A stretch of DNA of 46,944 bases from Muribaculaceae bacterium (GCA_017478855.1 JAFVCX010000131.1:1-46944); one strand, 5' to 3'; positions 1-7,861 are shown, numbered from the stretch's first letter. Notes: generated from the letters alone by a model not told the origin. Numbers and translations are program-made.

Positions 1-84
1 GAATACCAGACCCAATGCGGCCTCCACCGGGAACTCACGAGGACTGCGTAGTAGTTGTAGTAGTAACGATTTCAGCTTCATCAT
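1..84 (-). CDS. N-terminus of a DUF4153-like membrane protein (partial, runs off the left edge)
   Basis: Only the first 28 codons lie inside the window. The reading frame opens with two ATG codons (84-82 and 81-79) and encodes a basic N-terminus (MMKLKSLLLQLLRSPREF) followed by PVEAALGLVF, which looks like the start of a first membrane helix. An N-terminus of the type SPREFPVEA..G is what I recall from Bacteroidota DUF4153 membrane proteins of unknown function, so the family assignment rests on recall of a short segment. A Bacteroidota -7 element lies 23 bases upstream, which supports a genuine start here. The start codon could be either ATG. Confidence 0.5.
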   Translation of the reverse strand, partial: MMKLKSLLLQLLRSPREFPVEAALGLVF

Positions 85-106
85 CTCAATGCAATTTATT
101 TAGCCA

Positions 107-114
107 CAAAGGTA
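107..114 (-). promoter_or_regulatory. Probable -7 element for the leftmost gene
   Basis: On the minus strand this reads TACCTTTG, an exact match to the Bacteroidota -7 consensus TAnnTTTG, ending 22 bases before the first ATG at 84. A matching -33 TTTG is not clear, so only the -7 element is called. Confidence 0.5.
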
Positions 115-547
115 CGACTTTTTCCTATGGGTTGTACGCTTCGGCTCTAAAAAACATCCCTATGTTATCCCTAACTTAAAAAAAGAAAGCCCCAGCATTC
201 TTATCTTATGCTGATTTGCATACATGTGCATCATCCACTATGGTGGTTCCTGCCACACAGACATGGCAGAGTTGTGAAAATTTATTGGCTTTTGGCTTGT
301 CTGTGGCCTGTTATTTTAGCGACTTAAAATGTGAGAATATATTATATGTTATAAAAGTTAAAAGGTCGCATGTTATACACTTTTCTTTGGATTGCTGTGT
401 ACAATAAAAAAATATTACTAAAACGCCACGGTGAGTAATTTTTTATGGCGTTGATACTTGATGGAGTGATGTTCGCAGTAGAGATGATTTTGAATTGTTA
501 AAAATAATAAAAACAATGCGGTGGTGGTGAGGGGTGGGGTGGTGAGG
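115..547. other. Gene-free stretch, nothing assigned
   Basis: About 430 bases between the divergent leftmost gene and the rpmB leader promoter. It is AT-rich (many A and T runs) apart from a G-rich patch at about 520-547. The longest reading frame (216-407, 63 codons) has no recognisable domain and a cysteine-rich composition typical of chance translation. I see no tRNA, no strong terminator hairpin and no second convincing promoter. Confidence 0.5.
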
Positions 548-548
548 G

Positions 549-579
549 TTGCGTGGCTGGGAAAAATGTAGTACCTTTG
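549..579 (+). promoter_or_regulatory. Promoter of the rpmB leader / candidate RNA
   Basis: TTG at 549-551, a 20-base spacer, then TACCTTTG at 572-579. This is a good match to the Bacteroidota promoter (TTTG or TTG at -33, TAnnTTTG at -7). Transcription would start near 586, leaving about 320 bases before the rpmB start codon. Confidence 0.65.
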
Positions 580-585
580 CCGCCG

Positions 586-800
586 ATTTCAAGGCAGGAT
601 GCGACAACCGATGCTGGTGGTCAGGTTCTGAGAATCACGGTCGTTGAAACTTCGACATGTCAGTTATGATGCTAAGAGCTGCCATGTAAAGCGTAGGACG
701 ATAGAGAGTTATCAAGCGACTCGCGACGGCGGGCCTTCCATGATAACGGGCAAAAATCGCAGGCTTCATCGGTCTTCACCAGTGTGGAGAGTGGGTGGAG
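586..800 (+). ncRNA. Candidate structured RNA or long 5' leader upstream of rpmB
   Basis: The stretch follows a good promoter and carries no credible reading frame. Two hairpins can be drawn: 655-663 with 679-687 (ACATGtCAG / CTGcCATGT, one mismatch, 15-base loop) and 708-714 with 741-747 (GTTATCA / TGATAAC). Longer-range complementarity exists between 608-613 (CCGATG) and 767-772 (CATCGG), and between 614-619 (CTGGTG) and 777-782 (CACCAG). The last two pairings exclude each other. No terminator with a T-run follows, so it may be a leader of the ribosomal-protein operon rather than a free RNA. A 6S-like RNA of about 200 bases is a possible alternative, but I could not recognise the family. 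The 3' end is a guess. Confidence 0.35.
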
Positions 801-907
801 TGTGAGTGTTTGCTATGAATATTGTGCTGCGGCGACGTTTGAAGTTGGCGGCTTTGAAATCAAAACGAGATTAATCTAATGAAATAAACAAAAAAGTAGA
901 TACAACC

Positions 908-1159
908 ATGTCGAAAGTTTGTCAAATCACCGGAAAGAAGGCGATCACGGGCAACAACGTGTCGCACTCGAAGAGAAGAACCAAACGCAAATTTAATGTG
1001 AATGTATTTCACCGCAAGTTCTATTGGCCCGAGCAGGACATCTGGATTCGCCTGACTGTGTCGGCTGCCGGTTTGCGCAACATCAACCGCTACGGGCTTG
1101 ACGCGGCTTTGAAGAAAGCTGCCGAAGAAGGACACTTAAAAGAAATCAAAACACTTTAA
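908..1159 (+). CDS. rpmB: 50S ribosomal protein L28
   Basis: An 83-residue protein opening [21 protein letters not shown], the classic L28 start, followed by the basic [11 protein letters not shown] segment that contacts 23S rRNA and the conserved [17 protein letters not shown] block. The length is normal for L28. It has one cysteine near the N-terminus (Cys5) and lacks the remaining zinc ligands, so it is the zinc-free form. It is the first gene of a ribosomal-protein block, 18 bases ahead of rpmG, and sits behind a leader of about 320 bases that may control the block. Confidence 0.97.
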   Translation: MSKVCQITGKKAITGNNVSHSKRRTKRKFNVNVFHRKFYWPEQDIWIRLTVSAAGLRNINRYGLDAALKKAAEEGHLKEIKTL

Positions 1160-1177
1160 TTTTTCACACACACAACT

Positions 1178-1366
1178 ATGGCAAAGAAAGCTAAAGGTGA
1201 TCGCGTGCAAGTGATTCTCGAATGCACCGAACAGAAAAATAGCGGTGTTCCCGGCATGTCGCGCTACATCACGACCAAGAACCGCAAGAACACAACTGAG
1301 CGTTTGGAGCTCAAAAAATACAACCCCTATCTCAAACGAGTAACCGTTCACAAAGAAATTAAGTAA
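1178..1366 (+). CDS. rpmG: 50S ribosomal protein L33
   Basis: A 62-residue basic protein with the L33 pattern: [20 protein letters not shown], then a [10 protein letters not shown] segment and [15 protein letters not shown] at the C-terminus. Only one cysteine is present, so this is the zinc-independent (C-minus) form. It lies between rpmB (18-base gap) and the DUF4295 gene (13-base gap), an arrangement typical of Bacteroidota, and is surely co-transcribed with them. Confidence 0.97.
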   Translation: MAKKAKGDRVQVILECTEQKNSGVPGMSRYITTKNRKNTTERLELKKYNPYLKRVTVHKEIK

Positions 1367-1379
1367 TAACCACTAAATT

Positions 1380-1529
1380 ATGGCAAAAAAAGTAGTTGCA
1401 ACCCTGCAGACGGGTGAAGGACGCAATTTCAGCAAAGTGATCAAGATGGTCCGCTCTGAAAAAACCGGTGCTTACGTCTTTGAAGAAAGAATGGTACCCA
1501 ACGATAAAGTCCAAGATTATCTGAAATAA
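1380..1529 (+). CDS. DUF4295 family small basic protein
   Basis: A 49-codon reading frame starting ATG at 1380 and ending TAA at 1527-1529. It encodes a small basic protein (MAKKVVATLQTGEGRN, then SKVIKMVRSEKTGAYVFEER, ending VQDYLK). The sequence and its place directly after rpmB-rpmG match the DUF4295 family, found only in Bacteroidota and thought to be ribosome-associated because of this conserved neighbourhood. No enzymatic motif is visible. In many Bacteroidales ftsY follows; here a terminator follows instead. Confidence 0.9.
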   Translation: MAKKVVATLQTGEGRNFSKVIKMVRSEKTGAYVFEERMVPNDKVQDYLK

Positions 1530-1584
1530 TATTAAGCAAACAGAGTCATTGCCCTTGTGCAATGAACACCACCGATAATGAATG

Positions 1585-1622
1585 AGGATGCATGGTCAAT
1601 TTCCATGCATCCTTATTTTTTT
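1585..1622 (+). terminator. Intrinsic terminator of the rpmB-rpmG-DUF4295 operon
   Basis: Perfect 11-base stem AGGATGCATGG (1585-1595) / CCATGCATCCT (1603-1613) with a 7-base loop, followed by TATTTTTTT. It ends the ribosomal-protein block 56 bases after DUF4295. Confidence 0.9.
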
Positions 1623-1786
1623 CGATGGTGAGATTCTTTCCCTTCACCAAAAAGCGTTATGAGCCAGATGTGGAGATATGGAAAGGAGAGAGGGATACCA
1701 AATATTATTTTCTTTTGATTCCGGCGAGTCTTATTCGCCATTAAACGGCTCACGTACCCCAAACCCTGTCATGGGCCTATCAACAC

Positions 1787-1839
1787 AAAAAAGACAAAGA
1801 ATCGAAAAAATTACTTTTATCGTATTCTTTGTCTTTTTT
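1787..1839 (-). terminator. Terminator of tRNA-Arg
   Basis: A 16-base perfect inverted repeat, AAAAAAGACAAAGAAT (1787-1802) against ATTCTTTGTCTTTTTT (1824-1839), with a 21-base loop. Read on the minus strand it begins two bases after the tRNA 3' end and ends in a run of six T. It could also stop transcription arriving on the plus strand. Confidence 0.8.
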
Positions 1840-1840
1840 G

Positions 1841-1914
1841 TGATTCCGTTGGGATTCGAACCCAAGACCCACAGCTTAGAAGGCTGTTGCTCTATCCAAC
1901 TGAGCTACGGAACC
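1841..1914 (-). tRNA. tRNA-Arg (anticodon TCT)
   Basis: The minus strand folds into a complete cloverleaf: 7-base acceptor stem GGTTCCG/CGGAATC with one G-T pair, a D-arm GCTC...GAGC, an anticodon arm ACAGC-CTTCTAA-GCTGT with anticodon TCT (plus-strand 1878-1880), and a T-arm TTGGG-TTCGAAT-CCCAA. The discriminator is A and CCA is not encoded. The anticodon reads AGA and AGG. It has its own promoter and terminator, so it is an independent unit between the ribosomal block and the thioredoxin gene. Confidence 0.97.
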
Positions 1915-1926
1915 CAATTGCGGTTG

Positions 1927-1956
1927 CAAAGTTACAACTTTATCGCTGAATGGCAA
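1927..1956 (-). promoter_or_regulatory. Promoter of tRNA-Arg
   Basis: On the minus strand: TTG (1956-1954), a 19-base spacer, then TAACTTTG (1934-1927). The spacing and both elements fit the Bacteroidota promoter, and the tRNA begins 12 bases downstream. Confidence 0.7.
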
Positions 1957-1977
1957 CCATCGGCACACATTTTATTT

Positions 1978-2274
1978 TCACATGAAGCTCTCAAGCGCTT
2001 GGATGAGGGTACTTGCCGATTGCACGCCCACAGTTCGCCACACGATAGCCCCATTTTTATAGATGAGTAGGGTGGGCACTGATTGTATACCCAACTGCCG
2101 GGCCAAAGCCTCGTTTTGGTCAATATCAACTTTAATGATAGTGGCACGCTCGCCAAGGTGCTGCTTCACTTCTTCGAGGATGGGATGCATCATTTTGCAG
2201 GGGCCGCACCATGTGGCAAACATGTCCACCAAAGTGGGTTTGCCGCTATTGATAATGTCTTGAAAATTGTTCAT
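1978..2274 (-). CDS. Thioredoxin
   Basis: A 98-residue single-domain thioredoxin with the active site WCGPC at residues 22-26 (FATWCGPCKMMHPIL), the KVDIDQN strand, and the conserved cis-proline in QSVPTLLIYKNG. It has no signal peptide, so it should act in the cytoplasm as a dithiol reductant. At just under 100 residues it is slightly shorter than typical TrxA (about 105). It begins 15 bases after the DUF4296 lipoprotein gene on the same strand, so it is probably the last gene of the ileS-lspA operon. It could be the housekeeping thioredoxin or a paralogue. Confidence 0.93.
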   Translation of the reverse strand: MNNFQDIINSGKPTLVDMFATWCGPCKMMHPILEEVKQHLGERATIIKVDIDQNEALARQLGIQSVPTLLIYKNGAIVWRTVGVQSASTLIQALESFM

Positions 2275-2289
2275 AATATGGATGTAAAT

Positions 2290-3285
2290 TTAGTGTTTGT
2301 TAGGCAGGTGGGCAGCATTGGGACTGCTGTCGATATGACGACTGCGGTTGCTCTTATTTACCCCCTCTTTAGGGGTGAAGTGACCGGATTGCTTTACGGA
2401 TTGAGCACGCGCTTCATTGTCATCTATGTCGCGCTGGGCGTGTTGGTCGGGCATGGTGTTGACTGACGGGAGATTCCGCAAAGCGGAGTTGCGCTCAGAA
2501 GTGTTTTGGTGAGCTATGTCGCCATATTGAGCGGGGTTGAGGCGAGTGCATTGCAACTGAACGCTATCAACCCAGAGCAGTTGTCCCGGCCGCATCTCAT
2601 AGGTGAGATAACCGGCCACGCGACTCACGTGGCGCGTGCTGTCGGTTTGCAGAGCTATGGTTTGCGGCCCATTGGGATCGAGCATCCGTGTGATGGTCGT
2701 GATACCTCCATCATCATAATCGGCTACGAGAGTGATACTTATAAGGTTGGCCAAACCAGTAAACCTGAGAATCCATTCATAGCGTTTGCCTTGTTGCCGG
2801 TCGGCCGGGCGTTCCACCCAAGCAATGCTTCCATTCTGCATGCCGCCTGTCAAGAGCCACTGTCGCTGTTGCTTCCACAGATCGGTGGTGTCGCCGCCAG
2901 CGACGGCAAATGTCTTGCGTGCCTGTGATTGACGAATGGCGTTGTTTTGATTTTTCTCACTCTTGTTTTGCTGCTCTTCTAAGAGTGCGGCCGCTTTGTC
3001 GCACACTTCAATATACACATCAATATTATGAGCATACCATGCCAGCGAGTGGTCGTATTGCTCGGCAGTGACACCATGCTTGGCCATTACCGATTGTTTC
3101 AGCACTAATTTTGAGGAATCGCCGGTGAACTCATTGCCGCGCGCCTCAACGTAGGCCTCGGCAACGCTCAGGTCGGCCATGAGGCGAGCCATTTTTTTCT
3201 CGCTGATGATGGCGTCGGGAGCTTTGTCGCAAGCAACAAACGCAAACACAATGAGTGCTAATATGATGTGACGCAGCCTGCTCAT
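2290..3285 (-). CDS. DUF4296 domain lipoprotein
   Basis: A 331-residue predicted lipoprotein: signal peptide MSRLRHIILALIVFAFVAC with the lipid-modified Cys at residue 19. The N-terminal half (to about residue 110) has the DUF4296 pattern: an ISEKKMARLMADLSVAEAY helix, then a VTAEQYDHSLAWYAHNIDVY segment. The C-terminal 200 residues look like a beta-rich extracytoplasmic region and end in a polar, low-complexity tail (from about residue 265). The start overlaps the end of lspA by four bases (ATGA), so the two are translationally coupled; that fits a lipoprotein made alongside its signal peptidase. Function unknown. Confidence 0.85.
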   Translation of the reverse strand: MSRLRHIILALIVFAFVACDKAPDAIISEKKMARLMADLSVAEAYVEARGNEFTGDSSKLVLKQSVMAKHGVTAEQYDHSLAWYAHNIDVYIEVCDKAAALLEEQQNKSEKNQNNAIRQSQARKTFAVAGGDTTDLWKQQRQWLLTGGMQNGSIAWVERPADRQQGKRYEWILRFTGLANLISITLVADYDDGGITTITRMLDPNGPQTIALQTDSTRHVSRVAGYLTYEMRPGQLLWVDSVQLQCTRLNPAQYGDIAHQNTSERNSALRNLPSVNTMPDQHAQRDIDDNEARAQSVKQSGHFTPKEGVNKSNRSRHIDSSPNAAHLPNKH

Positions 3286-3929
3286 GAATTTTCTTCGCCT
3301 TTTTCCTCCGTTTCCTTTTTGCTGTCAGAAGCAAGATATTTTGAATAAAACAGAATGAGAACCACCACACTCACGCTGAGCATGGCATCGGCAACGTTAA
3401 AGACGGGCTGGAAAAACACGAAATGCTCACCTCCCACGCCGGGCATCCATTGAGGCCAATTCCACTGGCATAGCGGAAAATAGAGCATATCCACCACGCG
3501 CCCCTGAAACAATGCGGCATAGCCGCCTTCGGGCGGAAATAGTTGTGCGGTTTCGGGATAGGGTGGCGCATTGAAGATCTGTCCGTAGGCAATGCAGTCA
3601 ATCACGTTGCCGGCCGCACCAGCTGTAATGAGCGCAATGCAGGCCACAAATCCTCGAGGCAAATCGGTGCGGTGGCGCAAGCGAATCAAGAGGAAAACGA
3701 ACACAATCACCGCAATGATGCGAAACCATGTGAGTAGCATCTTGCTGCCAATTTCCATGCCGAAAGCCATGCCGTTGTTCTCAATGAACAGCAGCCGGAA
3801 CCAGTCGAAGATGACAAGTTCCTCACCATAGTAGAAGTGGGTTTTGACCCAAATTTTTACAATCTGGTCAAGCAAGATGCCTGCCACCACGATGATGGTG
3901 GCAAGCCAGCCGTGCGAAAGGCGTTTCAT
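3282..3929 (-). CDS. lspA: Lipoprotein signal peptidase (signal peptidase II)
   Basis: An inner-membrane aspartyl protease that removes signal peptides from diacylglyceryl-modified prolipoproteins. The 215-residue sequence has four likely membrane helices (about 9-25, 64-84, 93-110, 175-198). The catalytic aspartates are visible in AGNVID (Asp111) and FNVADA (Asp181), with the family's LLDQIVK and NNGMAFG motifs near residues 20 and 52. It is longer than the E. coli enzyme (164 residues) because of an enlarged periplasmic segment at about 115-172, which is common in Bacteroidota. It overlaps both neighbours by four bases (dksA-like upstream, DUF4296 downstream). Confidence 0.97.
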   Translation of the reverse strand: MKRLSHGWLATIIVVAGILLDQIVKIWVKTHFYYGEELVIFDWFRLLFIENNGMAFGMEIGSKMLLTWFRIIAVIVFVFLLIRLRHRTDLPRGFVACIALITAGAAGNVIDCIAYGQIFNAPPYPETAQLFPPEGGYAALFQGRVVDMLYFPLCQWNWPQWMPGVGGEHFVFFQPVFNVADAMLSVSVVVLILFYSKYLASDSKKETEEKGEENS

Positions 3930-4312
3930 GGGCGCAACTTGCGTTGTTGCTCAATCTCTTTCCCTTCGACCGATGTGGTGGCATGTGGCACAGCCAGCAG
4001 TCGTCCTTTAGGAATAAGTTTGCCCGTGATGCGGCAAATGCCATAAGTCCCCTTCTCGATGCGAACAAGTGCCGCTTGCAGCTTGTTGATGAACTGCTGC
4101 TGGCGCTGTGCCCGCTGGCTGGCTTCTTCCTTGCTCAGAGTGTTGGCACCTTCTTCCATCACTTTGAAAGTGGGGTCGCTTTCATCAACCATGATATTGC
4201 TTTTGAGCAACTCCAAATTGGCCTGCGCGTGCGCTAGCTTGTCGAGAATGACTTGCTTAAACTCTTGCAACTCTTCGTCGGTATACCTCGTTTTTTCGAT
4301 GTTGTCTGCCAT
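3926..4312 (-). CDS. DksA/TraR-family regulator with degenerate zinc finger
   Basis: A 128-residue protein with an N-terminal helical hairpin (about residues 10-85, coiled-coil-like) and a C-terminal finger opening KGTYGICRITGKLIPKGRL. DksA-type proteins insert the coiled coil into the RNA polymerase secondary channel and act with ppGpp. Here only the first cysteine of the C4 finger remains (Cys93); the other three positions are Thr, Ser/Thr and Glu. This is usual for Bacteroidota homologues, which should fold without zinc. The ATG overlaps no upstream gene, but its stop overlaps the lspA start by four bases. It lies 54 bases downstream of ileS. Confidence 0.9.
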   Translation of the reverse strand: MADNIEKTRYTDEELQEFKQVILDKLAHAQANLELLKSNIMVDESDPTFKVMEEGANTLSKEEASQRAQRQQQFINKLQAALVRIEKGTYGICRITGKLIPKGRLLAVPHATTSVEGKEIEQQRKLRP

Positions 4313-4366
4313 AATACTTAAATATTAGGATTAACAGTTTCTCGATGAAATAAAGTGTTATAATTT

Positions 4367-7300
4367 TTACGCTTTGTCCACAGTGATGCGCACTTTGAGA
4401 TCGTCGTTTTCGGCATCCACGGTGTCATCGCGTTCTATGGGTTCAATGGTAACGCTAATGGCCTGCACTTGGTCGGCAATATAGCTGCCATATTGTTTCA
4501 CAGGCTCATTCACTCTCTCGTCGGGATGAATGCGCACCACCACTTTGTCGGTAATCTCAAAACCTTTCTTCTTGCGGATGTTCTGAATGCGATTCACCAA
4601 CTCACGTGCCATGCCCTCGTTGCGCAACGCTTCGGTGATGGTGATATCGAGAGCAACGGTCAGGTTGCCTTCATTGGCCACGAGCCAGCCCGGAATGTCT
4701 TCGCTGATGATTTCAACGTCGGCGGCCTCCACAATAGCCTGTTGACCATTAATATCAAGGGTGATTTGCCCTGCTTTCTCAAAGGCGATGATGTCGCTTT
4801 GCTCCATTGTGGTGAGTGCGGCTGCCACGGCCTTCATGTTTTTTCCAAACTTCGGTCCCAGTTTCTTGAAATCGGGTTTCACTCGCTTGACCAAGATGCC
4901 GGCGTCATTGCCCACCAGTTTAATCTCTTTTACATTCACCTCACCCTTAATGAGATCGGCCACTGCCTCGATGGCAGCGCGCTGTTTCTCGTCCACTACA
5001 GGAATCATGATGCTCATCAGTGGTTGGCGCACCTTGATGCTTTGCTTGCGACGCAGAGCCAGCACCATCGACGTGGTGGCTTGAGCCAGCTGCATACGTT
5101 GCTCAAGTTGCTTGTCGATGACTGCCACATCGGCTTGAGGCAGCAGGGCCAGATGTACCGAGGTGGTGCTACCCGTGAGATCACGATACAGGCGGTCGCT
5201 AAAGAACGGTGCTACCGGTGCCATGAGCATGGCCACTGTGGTGAGGCATTGGTGCAGAGTTTGATAAGCGGCCAGTTTGTCCTGTGTCATCTCTCCACCC
5301 CAGAAGCGTTTGCGATTCAGGCGCACATACCAGTTGCTCAAATTGTCATTGACAAATTCGCTGATGGCACGAGCGGCCTTTGTAGGCTCATTGTCGTCGA
5401 GATAACGACGCACATCTTGCACGAGTGTGTTGAGCAGCGAAATAATCCATCGGTCAATCTCCGGACGCTCATTCATGGGAACAGCCGCGGCCTCGGTGTC
5501 AAAGTTATCCACATTGGCATAGAGAGCAAAGAACGAGTAGGTGTTGTAGAGTGTGCCAAAGAACTTTCGGCTCACTTCAACCACACCCGCTTCATCAAAC
5601 TTCAGGTTGTCCCACGGCGATGAATTGCTTATCATATACCAGCGCAGGGGGTCGCTGCCGTATTGCTCGATGGCCTTAAAGGGATCAACCGCATTGCCAA
5701 GTCGTTTGCTCATCTTGTTGCCGTTTTTGTCAAGAACAAGGCCATTACTGATCACGCTCTTATAGGCCACGCTATCGAATACCATGGTGCCTATGGCATG
5801 CAACGTGAAGAACCAACCGCGAGTTTGATCCACACCTTCGGCAATGAAATCGGCGGGAAACGCTCGGCCACTCTCCACTAATTCCTTATTTTCAAAGGGA
5901 TAGTGCTGCTGGGCGTAGGGCATTGCGCCACTGTCGAACCACACATCAATCAGGTCAAGCTCGCGCTTCATAGGCTTGCCTGTGGGGCTCACGAGGACAA
6001 TTTGGTCCACATAAGGCCGGTGAATATCGATTTTATTGTAATTCTGCTCGCTATAATCACCCGGCACGAAACCCTTGTCGCGATAGGGATTGCTGGCCAT
6101 GAAGCCGGCTGCGACCGATTTGTCGATTTCTTGATAAAGCTCTTCGATGGAACCAATGCAAAGTTCTTCACCATCGGCGCTGCGCCAGATGGGCAACGGC
6201 GTGCCCCAATAGCGGCTTCGGCTCAAATTCCAGTCATTCAAGTTTTCCAGCCATTTGCCAAACCGCCCCGTTCCCGTGTGCTCAGGCTTCCACTTGATGG
6301 TTTGGTTCAGCTCCACCATGCGGTCGCGAGCGGCGGTAGAGCGGATAAACCAGCTGTCGAGAGGGTAGTAGAGCACTGGTTTATCGGTGCGCCAGCAATG
6401 AGGATAATTGTGCACGTGCTTTTCGATCTTGAAAGCCGTGCCTGCCTGCTTCATGCGGATGCACAGATACACGTTGAGGTCTTCGGCCTTGGTGGCGGCT
6501 GCCTCGTCATATTTGCCATCCACGGTGTATTGCGGGTCATAGGCATTCTTTACCCATGCGCCGGCATATTCCTTATATTGCTCAATATTGACAAAATTGC
6601 GCACGAAACCTTCATCCAAGTCCTCAAGAACAAAATATTTTCCAGAGAAGTCCACCATGGGACGTGTTTCCATCTTCTTGTTAATCATGAACAGCGATGG
6701 AATGCCGGCAGCTTTGGCCACCGCGGCATCGTCGGCACCAAAGGTGGGCGCAATGTGTACAATACCCGTACCGTCCTCGGTGGTTACGTAGTCGCCTTGA
6801 ATCACCCTGAAACCATTATCGTTGCCCACGATTTGGTCGTTCACTTTATCCACAGGCTTGACCCACGAGAAAAGTTGCTCATAACGCAAATTGAGCAGAT
6901 CGGTGCCTTTGAATTCCGCAATCACTTTCCACGGAATTACCTTGTCGCCTTGCTGGTATTCATCCAAAGCCTTCTCACTGCCTTCGGGCTTAAAGTAGGC
7001 TTCAACGCGCGCCTTGGCCATGAGGTAGATGGCCGGTTTGCTGGTGTAGGGGTTGTAGCTTTCCACGGCCACATAGTCAATTTTGGGGCCTACGCACAAA
7101 GCCGTGTTGCTGGGAAGAGTCCACGGCGTTGTGGTCCAAGCAAGAATAGCCACATCGCTGAAACCCTCATCGGCTTTCTCTACGATGGCCTTAATGACGG
7201 GATGGTCGTTTCTTACGACTGCAAATTGAGCCGTGACGGTCTGATCTTTCACATCGCGGTAGCATCCCGGCATGTTCAGCTCATGGCTGCTTAAGCCCGT

Positions 7301-7861
7301 GCCTGCGGCGGGCGAATAGGGCTGAATGGTGTAGCCTTTGTAAAGGAGCCCCTTGTTATAAAGTTGCTTCAGCAGCCACCACAAACTTTCAATGTAGCTG
7401 TTTTTATAAGTGATATAAGGGTTTTTCATGTCCACCCAATATCCCATTTTGTGAGTCAAATCTTCCCACTCGCGGGTATATTTCATCACCTCTTTGCGGC
7501 AGCGGTCGTTATACTCGTCTACGCTGATTTTTTTGCCGATATCTTCTTTGGTGATACCCAGCGTTTTCTCAACGCCCAGTTCCACCGGCAGTCCATGCGT
7601 GTCCCATCCGGCTTTGCGCAGCACTTGATAGCCTTGCATGGTCTTATAGCGGCACACGATATCTTTGATGGTGCGCGCCATCACGTGGTGGATGCCGGGC
7701 ATGCCGTTGGCACTGGGAGGCCCCTCATAGAACACGAAACTGGGCGCGCCGTCGCGCTCGCTCACACTTTTGCCAAACACGCCTTCGGCATCCCACATTT
7801 CGAGCACCTGCTTGTTGATTTCAGAAAGATTGAATTTGTTATATTCGTTAAATTTTTTCAT
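4367..7861 (-). CDS. ileS: Isoleucyl-tRNA synthetase, type 2, with GIHH in place of HIGH
   Basis: A class I synthetase that charges tRNA-Ile. The 1164-residue sequence shows the Rossmann fold start FYEGPPSANGMPGIHH, the GWDTHGLPVE motif, an editing (CP1) domain with the LAWTTTPWTLPSN signature, WFDSGAMPY, KMSKR at residues 716-720, an anticodon-binding helical domain, and a C-terminal extension of the kind found in type 2 (eukaryote-like) IleRS. The HIGH motif reads Gly56-Ile57-His58-His59 (plus-strand 7685-7696), so the first and third residues are exchanged. GxHH variants of IleRS2 are reported to be extremely resistant to mupirocin. It heads the minus-strand operon ileS-dksA-lspA-DUF4296-trx. 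Confidence 0.97.
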   Translation of the reverse strand: MKKFNEYNKFNLSEINKQVLEMWDAEGVFGKSVSERDGAPSFVFYEGPPSANGMPGIHHVMARTIKDIVCRYKTMQGYQVLRKAGWDTHGLPVELGVEKTLGITKEDIGKKISVDEYNDRCRKEVMKYTREWEDLTHKMGYWVDMKNPYITYKNSYIESLWWLLKQLYNKGLLYKGYTIQPYSPAAGTGLSSHELNMPGCYRDVKDQTVTAQFAVVRNDHPVIKAIVEKADEGFSDVAILAWTTTPWTLPSNTALCVGPKIDYVAVESYNPYTSKPAIYLMAKARVEAYFKPEGSEKALDEYQQGDKVIPWKVIAEFKGTDLLNLRYEQLFSWVKPVDKVNDQIVGNDNGFRVIQGDYVTTEDGTGIVHIAPTFGADDAAVAKAAGIPSLFMINKKMETRPMVDFSGKYFVLEDLDEGFVRNFVNIEQYKEYAGAWVKNAYDPQYTVDGKYDEAAATKAEDLNVYLCIRMKQAGTAFKIEKHVHNYPHCWRTDKPVLYYPLDSWFIRSTAARDRMVELNQTIKWKPEHTGTGRFGKWLENLNDWNLSRSRYWGTPLPIWRSADGEELCIGSIEELYQEIDKSVAAGFMASNPYRDKGFVPGDYSEQNYNKIDIHRPYVDQIVLVSPTGKPMKRELDLIDVWFDSGAMPYAQQHYPFENKELVESGRAFPADFIAEGVDQTRGWFFTLHAIGTMVFDSVAYKSVISNGLVLDKNGNKMSKRLGNAVDPFKAIEQYGSDPLRWYMISNSSPWDNLKFDEAGVVEVSRKFFGTLYNTYSFFALYANVDNFDTEAAAVPMNERPEIDRWIISLLNTLVQDVRRYLDDNEPTKAARAISEFVNDNLSNWYVRLNRKRFWGGEMTQDKLAAYQTLHQCLTTVAMLMAPVAPFFSDRLYRDLTGSTTSVHLALLPQADVAVIDKQLEQRMQLAQATTSMVLALRRKQSIKVRQPLMSIMIPVVDEKQRAAIEAVADLIKGEVNVKEIKLVGNDAGILVKRVKPDFKKLGPKFGKNMKAVAAALTTMEQSDIIAFEKAGQITLDINGQQAIVEAADVEIISEDIPGWLVANEGNLTVALDITITEALRNEGMARELVNRIQNIRKKKGFEITDKVVVRIHPDERVNEPVKQYGSYIADQVQAISVTIEPIERDDTVDAENDDLKVRITVDKA

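Noticed and set aside
216-407. 63-codon open frame in the leftmost intergenic region
   Set aside because: No domain, no credible start context, cysteine-rich chance composition, AT-rich surroundings.
614-640. Possible signal recognition particle RNA (GGTCAGG at 619-625)
   Set aside because: The diagnostic GGAAGGAAGCAGCC region is absent; only the short GGTCAGG matches.
616-701. Similarity to a TPP riboswitch (CTGAGA near 628, GCGTAGGA near 691)
   Set aside because: The two short matches are in the right order, but the P1, P2 and P3 stems do not form, the TGAACCTGA block is missing and the downstream gene is ribosomal.
1678-2070. 130-codon plus-strand frame across the tRNA
   Set aside because: It reads through tRNA-Arg in antisense (the familiar GFEPKTHSLEGCCSIQLSYGT translation) and through the 3' end of thioredoxin.
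5903-7294. 463-codon plus-strand frame inside ileS
   Set aside because: It is a shadow of the ileS coding strand; no recognisable domain, and ileS has intact motifs throughout.
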